From Pithys albifrons albifrons (lineage: Eukaryota > Chordata > Aves > Passeriformes > Thamnophilidae): a DNA stretch of 64,000 nt. A program made the translations under genes and the position numbers. This document shows positions 49,870 through 62,099 of the stretch, one piece after another. The notes below the pieces were generated by a model. It saw only the letters and a program-made list of their open reading frames with translations. It did not search any database and was not told where the DNA came from. The DNA lies in assembly GCF_047495875.1 (NCBI RefSeq), contig NC_092467.1:25625066-25689065 (forward strand), given 5' to 3'. The stretch's first letter is position 1; each line of letters starts with the position of its first letter.

Positions 49870-50944
49870 CGGTGTCTTTTTACTGTTCATGGCGCAGCAT
49901 CATTAGCACCTGAGAGCCCAAGGCTGCCACCTTTTCTCTTGGCACAAAGCTCAGACGCTCCTTGGCACCATTGGGGCTGGGAAATTGGCATTTTTCAGCC
50001 AGGAATTGAAGGAGGACCAAGATCCCTCTTGGAAAAGGAATCGAAAGAGGAAAGGTGCCAGCCCACAAAGGGCTGGCCTAGTCCTCTCTGTTCTGGCAGA
50101 GCCCCTCCTCTCTCCACGCTCGACTCCTGGGTTAGGGTTACACTTAGAGTTATGCTTAGAATTAGGGTTAGGGTTAGGGTTAGGGTTAGACTTCTCTTTT
50201 GTGTTAGGATTAGGGTTTCGGTGTCTTTTTACTGTTCATGGTGCAGCATCATTAGCGCCTGGGAGCCCAAGGCTGCCACCTTTTCTCTTGGCACAAAGCT
50301 CAGTCCCTCCTTGGAATCACTGGGGCTGGGAAAATGCCATTTTTCAGCCAAGAATTGAGGGCGGACCAAGATCCCTCTTGGAAAAGGAATCGAAAGAGGA
50401 AAGGTGCCAGCCCACAAAGGGCTGGCCTAGTTCTCTCTGTTCTGGCAGAGCCCCTCCTCTCTCCACGCTCGACTCCTGCGTTAGGGTTACGCTTAGAGTT
50501 ATGCTTAGAATTAGGGTTAGGGTTAGGGTTAGGGTTAGGGTTAGGGTTAGACTTCTCTTTTGTTTTAGGAGTAGAGTTTGGGTGTCTTTTTACTGCTCAT
50601 GGCGCAGCATCATTAGCACCTGAGAGCCCAAGGCTGCCACCTTTTCTCTTGGCACAAAGCTCAGTCCCTCCTTGGCACCATTGGGGCTGGGAAATTGGCA
50701 TTTTTCAGCCAGGAATTGAAGGAGGACCAAGATCCCTCTTGGAAAAGGAATCGAAAGAGGAATGGTGCCAGCCCACAAAGGGCTGGCCTAGTCCTCTCTG
50801 TTCTGGCAGAGCCCCTCCTCTCTCCACGCTCGACTCCTGGGTTAGGGTTACACTTAGAGTTATGCTTAGAATTAGGGTTAGGGTTAGGGTTAGGGTTAGG
50901 GTTAGGCTTCTCTTTTGTGTTAGGATTAGGGTTTCGGTGTCTTT

Positions 50945-53104
50945 TTACTGTTCATGGTGCAGCATCATTAGCGCCTGGGAGCCCAAGGCTGCCACCTTTT
51001 CTCTTGGCATAAAGCTCAGTCCCTCCTTGGAATCACTGGGGCTGGGAAAATGCCATTTTTCAGCCAAGAATTGAAGGTGGACCACGATCACTCTTTGAAA
51101 TGGAATCAAAAGAGGAAAGGTGCCAGCCCACAAAGTGCTGGCCTAGTCCTCTCTGTTCTGGCAGAGCCCCTCCTCTCTCCACGCTCGACTCCTGCGTTAG
51201 GGTTACGCTTAGAGTTATGCTTAGAATTAGGGTTAGGGTTAGGGTTAGGGTTAGGGTTAGGGTTAGACTTCTCTTTTGTGTTAGGATTAGAGTTTGGGTG
51301 TCTTTTTACTGCTCATGGCGCAGCATCATTAGCACCTGAGAGCCCAAGGCTGCCACCTTTTCTCTTGGCACAAAGCTCAGTCCCTCCTTGGCACCATTGG
51401 GGCTGGGAAATTGGCATTTTTCAGCCAAGAATTGAAGGAGGACCAAGATCCCTCTTGGAAAAGGAATCGAAAGAGGAAAGGTGCCAGCCCACAAAGGGCT
51501 GGCCTAGTCCTCTCTGTTCTGGCAGAGCCCCTCCTCTCTCCACTCTCGAGTCCTGGGTTAGGGTTACGCTTAGAGTTATGCTTAGAATTAGGGTTAGGGT
51601 TAGGGTTAGGGTTAGGGTTAGGGTTAGGGTTAGGGTTAGACTTCTCTTTTGTGTTAGGATTAGGGTTTGGGTGTCTTTTTACTGTTCATGGTGCAGCATC
51701 ATTAGCGCCTGAGAGCCCAAGGCTGCCACCTTTTCTCTTGGCACAAAGCTCAGTCCCTCCTTGGAATCACTGGGGCTGGGAAAATGCCATTTTTCAGCCA
51801 AGAATTGAGGGCGGACCAAGATCCCTCTTGGAAAAGGAATCGAAAGAGGAAAGGTGCCAGCCCACAAAGGGCTGGCCTAGTCCTCTCTGTTCTGCCAGAG
51901 CCCCTCCTCTCTCCACGCTCGACTCCTGCGTTAGGGTTACGCTTAGAGTTATGCTTAGAATTAGGGTTAGGGTTAGGGTTAGGGTTAGGGTTAGGGTTAG
52001 ACTTCTCTTTTGTGTTAGCATTAGAGTATGGGTGTCTTTTTACTGCTCATGGCGCAGCATCATTAGCACCTGAGAGCCCAAGGCTGCCACCTTTTCTCTT
52101 GGCACAAAGCTCAGTCCCTCCTTGGAATCACTAGGGCTGGGAAAATGCCATTTTTCAGCCAAGAATTGAAGGTGGACCACGATCACTCTTGGAAATGGAA
52201 TCAAAAGAGGAAAGGTGCCAGCCCACAAAGGGCTGGCCTAGTCCTCTCTGTTCTGGCAGAGCCCCTCCTCTCTCCACTCTCGAATGCTGGGTTAGGGTTA
52301 CGCTTAGAGTTATGCTTAGAATTAGGGTTAGGGTTAGGGTTAGGGTTAGGGTTAGGGTTAGGCTTCTCTTTTGTGTTAGGATTAGGGTTTGGGTGTCTTT
52401 TTACTGTTCATGGTGCAGCATCATTAGCGCCTGGGAGCCCAAGGCTGCCACCTTTTCTCTTGGCACAAAGCTCAGTCCCTCCTTGGAATCACTGGGGCTG
52501 GGAAAATGCCATTTTTCAGCCAAGAATTGAGGGCGGACCAAGATCCCTCTTGGAAAAGGAATCGAAAGAGGAAAGGTGCCAGCCCACAAAGGGCTGGCCT
52601 AGTCCTCTCTGTTCTAGCAGAGCCCCTCCTCTCTCCACTCTCGAGTCCTGGGTTAGGGTTACGCTTAGAGTTATGCTTAGAATTAGGGTTAGGGTTAGGG
52701 TTAGGGTTAGGGTTAGACTTCTCTTTTGTGTTAGCATTAGAGTATGGGTGTCTTTTTACTGCTCATGGCGCAGCATCATTAGCACCTGAGAGCCCAAGGC
52801 TGCCACCTTTTCTCTTGGCACAAAGCTCAGTCCCTCCTTGGCACCATTGGGGCTGGGAAATTGGCATTTTTCAGCCAGGAATTGAAGGAGGACCAAGATC
52901 CCTCTTGGAAAAGGAATCGAAAGAGGAATGGTGCCAGCCCACAAAGGGCTGGCCTAGTCCTCTCTGTTCTGGCAGAGCCCCTCCTCTCTCCACGCTCGAC
53001 TCCTGGGTTAGGGTTACACTTAGAGTTATGCTTAGAATTAGGGTTAGGGTTAGGGTTAGGGTTAGGCTTCTCTTTTGTGTTAGGATTAGGGTTTCGGTGT
53101 CTTT
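50945..53104 (+). repeat. Six-monomer unit (2160 bp)
   Basis: Same diagnostic pair at both ends as the unit at 45205. It is 6 bp shorter overall: one core has gained two hexamers (the eight-copy core at 51588), while others have lost copies. Confidence 0.75.
51588..51635 (+). repeat. Longest telomere core, eight TTAGGG
   Basis: Eight perfect hexamers precede TTAGAC and give a 373-bp spacing. The only other eight-copy core is at 58411-58458, in the equivalent monomer of the next higher-order copy (offset 6823 bp). The expansion therefore predates that duplication. Confidence 0.9.
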
Positions 53105-53960
53105 TTACTGTTCATGGTGCAGCATCATTAGCGCCTGGGAGCCCAAGGCTGCCACCTTTTCTCTTGGCATAAAGCTCAGTCCCTCCTTGGAATCACTGGG
53201 GCTGGGAAAATGCCATTTTTCAGCCAAGAATTGAAGGTGGACCACGATCACTCTTGGAAATGGAATCAAAAGAGGAAAGGTGCCAGCCCACAAAGTGCTG
53301 GCCTAGTCCTCTCTGTTCTGGCAGAGCCCCTCCTCTCTCCACGCTCGACTCCTGCGTTAGGGTTACGCTTAGAGTTATGCTTAGAATTAGGGTTAGGGTT
53401 AGGGTTAGGGTTAGGGTTAGGGTTAGACTTCTCTTTTGTGTTAGGATTAGAGTTTGGGTGTCTTTTTACTGCTCATGGCGCAGCATCATTAGCACCTGAG
53501 AGCCCAAGGCTGCCACCTTTTCTCTTGGCACAAAGCTCAGTCCCTCCTTGGCACCATTGGGGCTGGGAAATTGGCATTTTTCAGCCAAGAATTGAAGGAG
53601 GACCAAGATCCCTCTTGGAAAAGGAATCGAAAGAGGAAAGGTGCCAGCCCACAAAGGGCTGGCCTAGTCCTCTCTGTTCTGGCAGAGCCCCTCCTCTCTC
53701 CACTCTCGAGTCCTGGGTTAGGGTTACGCTTAGAGTTATGCTTAGAATTAGGGTTAGGGTTAGGGTTAGGGTTAGGGTTAGGGTTAGACTTCTCTTTTGT
53801 GTTAGGATTAGGGTTTGGGTGTCTTTTTACTGTTCATGGTGCAGCATCATTAGCGCCTGGGAGCCCAAGGCTGCCACCTTTTCTCTTGGCACAAAGCTCA
53901 GTCCCTCCTTGGAATCACTGGGGCTGGGAAAATGCCATTTTTCAGCCAAGAATTGAGGGC

Positions 53961-55964
53961 GGACCAAGATCCCTCTTGGAAAAGGAATCGAAAGAGGAAA
54001 GGTGCCAGCCCACAAAGGGCTGGCCTAGTCCTCTCTGTTCTGGCAGAGCCCCTCCTCTCTCCACGCTCGACTCCTGCGTTAGGGTTACGCTTAGAGTTAT
54101 GCTTAGAATTAGGGTTAGGGTTAGGGTTAGGGTTAGGGTTAGGGTTAGGCTTCTCTTTTGTGTTAGGATTAGGGTTTGGGTGTCTTTTTACTGTTCATGG
54201 TGCAGCATCATTAGCGCCTGGGAGCCCAAGGCTGCCACCTTTTCTCTTGGCACAAAGCTCAGTCCCTCCTTGGAATCACTAGGGCTGGGAAAATGCCATT
54301 TTTCAGCCAAGAATTGAGGGCGGACCAAGATCCCTCTTGGAAAAGGAATCGAAAGAGGAAAGGTGCCAGCCCACAAAGGGCTGGCCTAGTCCTCTCTGTT
54401 CTAGCAGAGCCCCTCCTCTCTCCACGCTCGACTCCTGGGTTAGGGTTACACTTAGAGTTATGCTTAGAATTAGGGTTAGGGTTAGGGTTAGGGTTAGACT
54501 TCTCTTTTGTGTTAGGATTAGGGTTTCGGTGTCTTTTTACTGTTCATGGTGCAGCATCATTAGCGCCTGGGAGCCCAAGGCTGCCACCTTTTCTCTTGGC
54601 ACAAAGCTCAGTCCGTCCTTGGCACCATTGGGGCTGGGAAATTGGCATTTTTCAGCCAGGAATTGAAGGAGGACCAAGATCCCTCTTGGAAAAGGAATCG
54701 AAAGAGGAAAGGTGCCAGCCCACAAAGGGCTGGCCTAGTCCTCTCTGTTCTAGCAGAGCCCCTCCTCTCTCCACGCTCGACTCCTGGGTTAGGGTTACAC
54801 TTAGAGTTATGCTTAGAATTAGGGTTAGGGTTAGGGTTAGGGTTAGACTTCTCTTTTGTGTTAGGATTAGGGTTTCGGTGTCTTTTTACTGTTCATGGTG
54901 CAGCATCATTAGCGCCTGGGAGCCCAAGGCTGCCACCTTTTCTCTTGGCACAAAGCTCAGTCCCTCCTTGGAATCACTGGGGCTGGGAAAATGCCATTTT
55001 TCAGCCAAGAATTGAAGGTGGACCACGATCACTCTTGGAAAAGGAATCAAAAGAGGAAAGGTGCCAGCCCACAAAGGGCTGGCCTAGTCCTCTCTGTTCT
55101 GGCAGAGCCCCTCCTCTCTCCACGCTCGACTCCTGCGTTAGGGTTACGCTTAGAGTTATGCTTAGAATTAGGGTTAGGGTTAGGGTTAGGGTTAGGGTTA
55201 GGGTTAGACTTCTCTTTTGTGTTAGGATTAGAGTTTGGGTGTCTTTTTACTGCTCATGGCGCAGCATCATTAGCACCTGAGAGCCCAAGGCTGCCACCTT
55301 TTCTCTTGGCACAAAGCTCAGTCCCTCCTTGGCACCATTGGGGCTGGGAAATTGGCATTTTTCAGCCAAGAATTGAAGGAGGACCAAGATCCCTCTTGGA
55401 AAAGGAATCAAAAGAGGAAAGGTGCCAGCCCACAAAGGGCTGGCCTAGTCCTCTCTGTTCTGGCAGAGTCTTTCCTCTCTCCACGCTCGACTCCTGCGTT
55501 AGGGTTACGCTTAGAGTTATGCTTAGAATTAGGGTTAGGGTTAGGGTTAGGGTTAGGGTTAGGGTTAGGGTTAGACTTCTCTTTTGTGTTAGGATTAGAG
55601 TTTGGGTGTCTTTTTACTGCTCATGGCGCAGCATCATTAGCACCTGAGAGCCCAAGGCTGCCACCTTTTCTCTTGGCACAAAGCTCAGTCCCTCCTTGGC
55701 ACCATTGGGGCTGAGAAATTGGCATTTTTCAGCCAAGAATTGAAGGCGGACCAAGATCCCTCTTGGAAAAGGAATCGAAAGAGGAAAGGTGCCAGCCCAC
55801 AAAGGGCTGGCCTAGTCCTCTCTGTTCTGGCAGAGCCCCTCCTCTCTCCACTCTCGAGTCCTGGGTTAGGGTTACGCTTAGAGTTATGCTTAGAATTAGG
55901 GTTAGGGTTAGGGTTAGGGTTAGGGTTAGGGTTAGGCTTCTCTTTTGTGTTAGGATTAGGGTTT
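53961..55964 (+). repeat. Duplicated 2.0-kb block, right copy
   Basis: Counterpart of 47866-49869. It includes the TCTTTCC-marked monomer (about 55468) and the CAGTCCGTCC single-base variant (about 54610), both shared with the left copy. Confidence 0.85.
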
Positions 55965-57767
55965 GGGTGTCTTTTTACTGTTCATGGCGCAGCATCATTA
56001 GCACCTGAGAGCCCAAGGCTGCCACCTTTTCTCTTGGCACAAAGCTCAGTCCCTCCTTGGCACCATTGGGGCTGGGAAATTGGCATTTTTCAGCCAAGAA
56101 TTGAAGGAGGACCAAGATCCCTCTTGGAAAAGGAATCGAAAGAGGAAAGGTGCCAGCCCACAAAGGGCTGGCCTAGTCCTCTCTGTTCTGGCAGAGCCCC
56201 TCCTCTCTCCACGCTCGACTCCTGCGTTAGGGTTACGCTTAGAGTTATGCTTAGAATTAGGGTTAGGGTTAGGGTTAGGGTTAGGGTTAGGGTTAGGCTT
56301 CTCTTTTGTGTTAGGATTAGGGTTTGGGTGTCTTTTTACTGTTCATGGTGCAGCATCATTAGCGCCTGAGAGCCCAAGGCTGCCACCTTTTCTCTTGGCA
56401 CAAAGCTCAGTCCCTCCTTGGAATCACTGGGGCTGGGAAAATGCCATTTTTCAGCCAAGAATTGAGGGCGGACCAAGATCCCTCTTCGAAAAGGAATCGA
56501 AAGAGGAAAGGTGCCAGCCCACAAAGGGCTGGCCTAGTTCTCTCTGTTCTGCCAGAGCCCCTCCTCTCTCCACGCTCGACTCCTGCGTTAGGGTTACGCT
56601 TAGAGTTATGCTTAGAATTAGGGTTAGGGTTAGGGTTAGGGTTAGGGTTAGGGTTAGACTTCTCTTTTGTGTTAGGATTAGAGTTTGGGTGTCTTTTTAC
56701 TGCTCATGGCGCAGCATCATTAGCACCTGGGAGCCCAAGGCTGCCACCTTTTCTCTTGGCACAAAGCTCAGACGCTCCTTGGCACCATTGGGGCTGGGAA
56801 ATTGGCATTTTTCAGCCAGGAATTGAAGGAGGACCAAGATCCCTCTTGGAAAAGGAATCGAAAGAGGAAAGGTGCCAGCCCACAAAGGGCTGGCCTAGTC
56901 CTCTCTGTTCTGGCAGAGCCCCTCCTCTCTCCACGCTCGACTCCTGGGTTAGGGTTACACTTAGAGTTATGCTTAGAATTAGGGTTAGGGTTAGGGTTAG
57001 GGTTAGACTTCTCTTTTGTGTTAGGATTAGGGTTTCGGTGTCTTTTTACTGTTCATGGTGCAGCATCATTAGCGCCTGGGAGCCCAAGGCTGCCACCTTT
57101 TCTCTTGGCACAAAGCTCAGTCCCTCCTTGGAATCACTGGGGCTGGGAAAATGCCATTTTTCAGCCAAGAATTGAGGGCGGACCAAGATCCCTCTTGGAA
57201 AAGGAATCGAAAGAGGAAAGGTGCCAGCCCACAAAGGGCTGGCCTAGTTCTCTCTGTTCTGGCAGAGCCCCTCCTCTCTCCACGCTCGACTCCTGCGTTA
57301 GGGTTACGCTTAGAGTTATGCTTAGAATTAGGGTTAGGGTTAGGGTTAGGGTTAGGGTTAGGGTTAGACTTCTCTTTTGTTTTAGGAGTAGAGTTTGGGT
57401 GTCTTTTTACTGCTCATGGCGCAGCATCATTAGCACCTGAGAGCCCAAGGCTGCCACCTTTTCTCTTGGCACAAAGCTCAGTCCCTCCTTGGCACCATTG
57501 GGGCTGGGAAATTGGCATTTTTCAGCCAGGAATTGAAGGAGGACCAAGATCCCTCTTGGAAAAGGAATCGAAAGAGGAATGGTGCCAGCCCACAAAGGGC
57601 TGGCCTAGTCCTCTCTGTTCTGGCAGAGCCCCTCCTCTCTCCACGCTCGACTCCTGGGTTAGGGTTACACTTAGAGTTATGCTTAGAATTAGGGTTAGGG
57701 TTAGGGTTAGGGTTAGGGTTAGGGTTAGGCTTCTCTTTTGTGTTAGGATTAGGGTTTCGGTGTCTTT

Positions 57768-60700
57768 TTACTGTTCATGGTGCAGCATCATTAGCGCCTG
57801 GGAGCCCAAGGCTGCCACCTTTTCTCTTGGCATAAAGCTCAGTCCCTCCTTGGAATCACTGGGGCTGGGAAAATGCCATTTTTCAGCCAAGAATTGAAGG
57901 TGGACCACGATCACTCTTGGAAATGGAATCAAAAGAGGAAAGGTGCCAGCCCACAAAGTGCTGGCCTAGTCCTCTCTGTTCTGGCAGAGCCCCTCCTCTC
58001 TCCACGCTCGACTCCTGCGTTAGGGTTACGCTTAGAGTTATGCTTAGAATTAGGGTTAGGGTTAGGGTTAGGGTTAGGGTTAGGGTTAGACTTCTCTTTT
58101 GTGTTAGGATTAGAGTTTGGGTGTCTTTTTACTGCTCATGGCGCAGCATCATTAGCACCTGAGAGCCCAAGGCTGCCACCTTTTCTCTTGGCACAAAGCT
58201 CAGTCCCTCCTTGGCACCATTGGGGCTGGGAAATTGGCATTTTTCAGCCAAGAATTGAAGGAGGACCAAGATCCCTCTTGGAAAAGGAATCGAAAGAGGA
58301 AAGGTGCCAGCCCACAAAGGGCTGGCCTAGTCCTCTCTGTTCTGGCAGAGCCCCTCCTCTCTCCACTCTCGAGTCCTGGGTTAGGGTTACGCTTAGAGTT
58401 ATGCTTAGAATTAGGGTTAGGGTTAGGGTTAGGGTTAGGGTTAGGGTTAGGGTTAGGGTTAGACTTCTCTTTTGTGTTAGGATTAGGGTTTGGGTGTCTT
58501 TTTACTGTTCATGGTGCAGCATCATTAGCGCCTGAGAGCCCAAGGCTGCCACCTTTTCTCTTGGCACAAAGCTCAGTCCCTCCTTGGAATCACTGGGGCT
58601 GGGAAAATGCCATTTTTCAGCCAAGAATTGAGGGCGGACCAAGATCCCTCTTGGAAAAGGAATCGAAAGAGGAAAGGTGCCAGCCCACAAAGGGCTGGCC
58701 TAGTCCTCTCTGTTCTGGCAGAGCCCCTCCTCTCTCCACGCTCGACTCCTGCGTTAGGGTTACGCTTAGAGTTATGCTTAGAATTAGGGTTAGGGTTAGG
58801 GTTAGGGTTAGGGTTAGGGTTAGACTTCTCTTTTGTGTTAGCATTAGAGTATGGGTGTCTTTTTACTGCTCATGGCGCAGCATCATTAGCACCTGAGAGC
58901 CCAAGGCTGCCACCTTTTCTCTTGGCACAAAGCTCAGTCCCTCCTTGGAATCACTAGGGCTGGGAAAATGCCATTTTTCAGCCAAGAATTGAAGGTGGAC
59001 CACGATCACTCTTGGAAATGGAATCAAAAGAGGAAAGGTGCCAGCCCACAAAGGGCTGGCCTAGTCCTCTCTGTTCTGGCAGAGCCCCTCCTCTCTCCAC
59101 TCTCGAATGCTGGGTTAGGGTTACGCTTAGAGTTATGCTTAGAATTAGGGTTAGGGTTAGGGTTAGGGTTAGGGTTAGGGTTAGGCTTCTCTTTTGTGTT
59201 AGGATTAGGGTTTGGGTGTCTTTTTACTGTTCATGGTGCAGCATCATTAGCGCCTGGGAGCCCAAGGCTGCCACCTTTTCTCTTGGCACAAAGCTCAGTC
59301 CCTCCTTGGAATCACTGGGGCTGGGAAAATGCCATTTTTCAGCCAAGAATTGAGGGCGGACCAAGATCCCTCTTGGAAAAGGAATCGAAAGAGGAAAGGT
59401 GCCAGCCCACAAAGGGCTGGCCTAGTCCTCTCTGTTCTAGCAGAGCCCCTCCTCTCTCCACTCTCGAGTCCTGGGTTAGGGTTACGCTTAGAGTTATGCT
59501 TAGAATTAGGGTTAGGGTTAGGGTTAGGGTTAGGGTTAGGGTTAGACTTCTCTTTTGTGTTAGCATTAGAGTATGGGTGTCTTTTTACTGCTCATGGCGC
59601 AGCATCATTAGCACCTGAGAGCCCAAGGCTGCCACCTTTTCTCTTGGCACAAAGCTCAGTCCCTCCTTGGCACCATTGGGGCTGGGAAATTGGTATTTTT
59701 CAGCCAGGAATTGAAGGAGGACCAAGATCCCTCTTGGAAAAGGAATCGAAAGAGGAATGGTGCCAGCCCACAAAGGGCTGGCCTAGTCCTCTCTGTTCTG
59801 GCAGAGCCCCTCCTCTCTCCACGCTCGACTCCTGGGTTAGGGTTACACTTAGAGTTATGCTTAGAATTAGGGTTAGGGTTAGGGTTAGGGTTAGGCTTCT
59901 CTTTTGTGTTAGGATTAGGGTTTCGGTGTCTTTTTACTGTTCATGGTGCAGCATCATTAGCGCCTGGGAGCCCAAGGCTGCCACCTTTTCTCTTGGCATA
60001 AAGCTCAGTCCCTCCTTGGAATCACTGGGGCTGGGAAAATGCCATTTTTCAGCCAAGAATTGAAGGTGGACCACGATCACTCTTGGAAATGGAATCAAAA
60101 GAGGAAAGGTGCCAGCCCACAAAGTGCTGGCCTAGTCCTCTCTGTTCTGGCAGAGCCCCTCCTCTCTCCACGCTCGACTCCTGCGTTAGGGTTACGCTTA
60201 GAGTTATGCTTAGAATTAGGGTTAGGGTTAGGGTTAGGGTTAGGGTTAGGGTTAGACTTCTCTTTTGTGTTAGGATTAGAGTTTGGGTGTCTTTTTACTG
60301 CTCATGGCGCAGCATCATTAGCACCTGAGAGCCCAAGGCTGCCACCTTTTCTCTTGGCACAAAGCTCAGTCCCTCCTTGGCACCATTGGGGCTGGGAAAT
60401 TGGCATTTTTCAGCCAAGAATTGAGGGCGGACCAAGATCCCTCTTGGAAAAGGAATCGAAAGAGGAAAGGTGCCAGCCCACAAAGGGCTGGCCTAGTCCT
60501 CTCTGTTCTGGCAGAGCCCCTCCTCTCTCCACTCTCGAGTCCTGGGTTAGGGTTACGCTTAGAGTTATGCTTAGAATTAGGGTTAGGGTTAGGGTTAGGG
60601 TTAGGGTTAGGGTTAGGGTTAGACTTCTCTTTTGTGTTAGGATTAGGGTTTGGGTGTCTTTTTACTGTTCATGGTGCAGCATCATTAGCGCCTGAGAGCC

Positions 60701-62099
60701 CAAGGCTGCCACCTTTTCTCTTGGCACAAAGCTCAGTCCCTCCTTGGAATCACTGGGGCTGGGAAAATGCCATTTTTCAGCCAAGAATTGAGGGCGGACC
60801 AAGATCCCTCTTGGAAAAGGAATCGAAAGAGGAAAGGTGCCAGCCCACAAAGGGCTGGCCTAGTTCTCTCTGTTCTGCCAGAGCCCCTCCTCTCTCCACG
60901 CTCGACTCCTGCGTTAGGGTTACGCTTAGAGTTATGCTTAGAATTAGGGTTAGGGTTAGGGTTAGGGTTAGGGTTAGGGTTAGACTTCTCTTTTGTGTTA
61001 GGAGTAGAGTTTGGGTGTCTTTTTACTGCTCATGGCGCAGCATCATTAGCACCTGAGAGCCCAAGGCTGCCACCTTTTCTCTTGGCACAAAGCTCAGTCC
61101 CTCCTTGGAATCACTAGGGCTGGGAAAATGCCATTTTTCAGCCAAGAATTGAAGGTGGACCACGATCACTCTTGGAAATGGAATCAAAAGAGGAAAGGTG
61201 CCAGCCCACAAAGGGCTGGCCTAGTCCTCTCTGTTCTGGCAGAGCCCCTCCTCTCTCCACTCTCGAATGCTGGGTTAGGGTTACGCTTAGAGTTATGCTT
61301 AGAATTAGGGTTAGGGTTAGGGTTAGGGTTAGGGTTAGGGTTAGGCTTCTCTTTTGTGTTAGGATTAGGGTTTGGGTGTCTTTTTACTGTTCATGGTGCA
61401 GCATCATTAGCGCCTGGGAGCCCAAGGCTGCCACCTTTTCTCTTGGCACAAAGCTCAGTCCCTCCTTGGAATCACTGGGGCTGGGAAAATGCCATTTTTC
61501 AGCCAAGAATTGAGGGCGGACCAAGATCCCTCTTGGAAAAGGAATCGAAAGAGGAAAGGTGCCAGCCCACAAAGGGCTGGCCTAGTCCTCTCTGTTCTGG
61601 CAGAGCCCCTCCTCTCTCCACTCTCGAGTCCTGGGTTAGGGTTACGCTTAGAGTTATGCTTAGAATTAGGGTTAGGGTTAGGGTTAGGGTTAGGGTTAGA
61701 CTTCTCTTTTGTGTTAGCATTAGAGTATGGGTGTCTTTTTACTGCTCATGGCGCAGCATCATTAGCACCTGAGAGCCCAAGGCTGCCACCTTTTCTCTTG
61801 GCACAAAGCTCAGTCCCTCCTTGGCACCATTGGGGCTGGGAAATTGGCATTTTTCAGCCAGGAATTGAAGGAGGACCAAGATCCCTCTTGGAAAAGGAAT
61901 CGAAAGAGGAATGGTGCCAGCCCACAAAGGGCTGGCCTAGTCCTCTCTGTTCTGGCAGAGCCCCTCCTCTCTCCACGCTCGACTCCTGCGTTAGGGTTAC
62001 ACTTAGAGTTATGCTTAGAATTAGGGTTAGGGTTAGGGTTAGGGTTAGGGTTAGGGTTAGGCTTCTCTTTTGTGTTAGGATTAGGGTTTCGGTGTCTTT
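57768..62099 (+). repeat. Two six-monomer units in direct tandem
   Basis: AAAGTGCTGG monomers at the left, middle (59934) and right (62100) define two adjacent 2166-bp units. This is the only place in the window where the six-monomer unit is itself tandem, which fits a local unequal exchange. Confidence 0.75.
58411..58458 (+). repeat. Second eight-copy telomere core
   Basis: Eight perfect TTAGGG precede TTAGAC. It is the counterpart of the core at 51588-51635 in the neighbouring higher-order repeat copy and was inherited with it. Confidence 0.9.

Larger units (their letters stand above)
43851..49951 (+). repeat. Higher-order repeat copy 1, 17 monomers (6101 bp)
   Basis: Runs from one CAGACGCTCC marker (43851) to the next (49952). 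It contains two AATGGTGCC/AAAGTGCTGG monomer pairs six monomers apart, and near its right end a TCTTTCC-marked monomer (about 49373). The order of spacings near its right end (349, 349, 361, 367, 361) is repeated in copy 2. Confidence 0.8.
49952..56768 (+). repeat. Higher-order repeat copy 2, 19 monomers (6817 bp)
   Basis: Runs between the markers at 49952 and 56769. It has the same order of diagnostic monomers as copy 1 but carries two additional monomers (722 bp) near its right end. These come after the duplicated 2.0-kb block and before the next marker. Confidence 0.8.
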
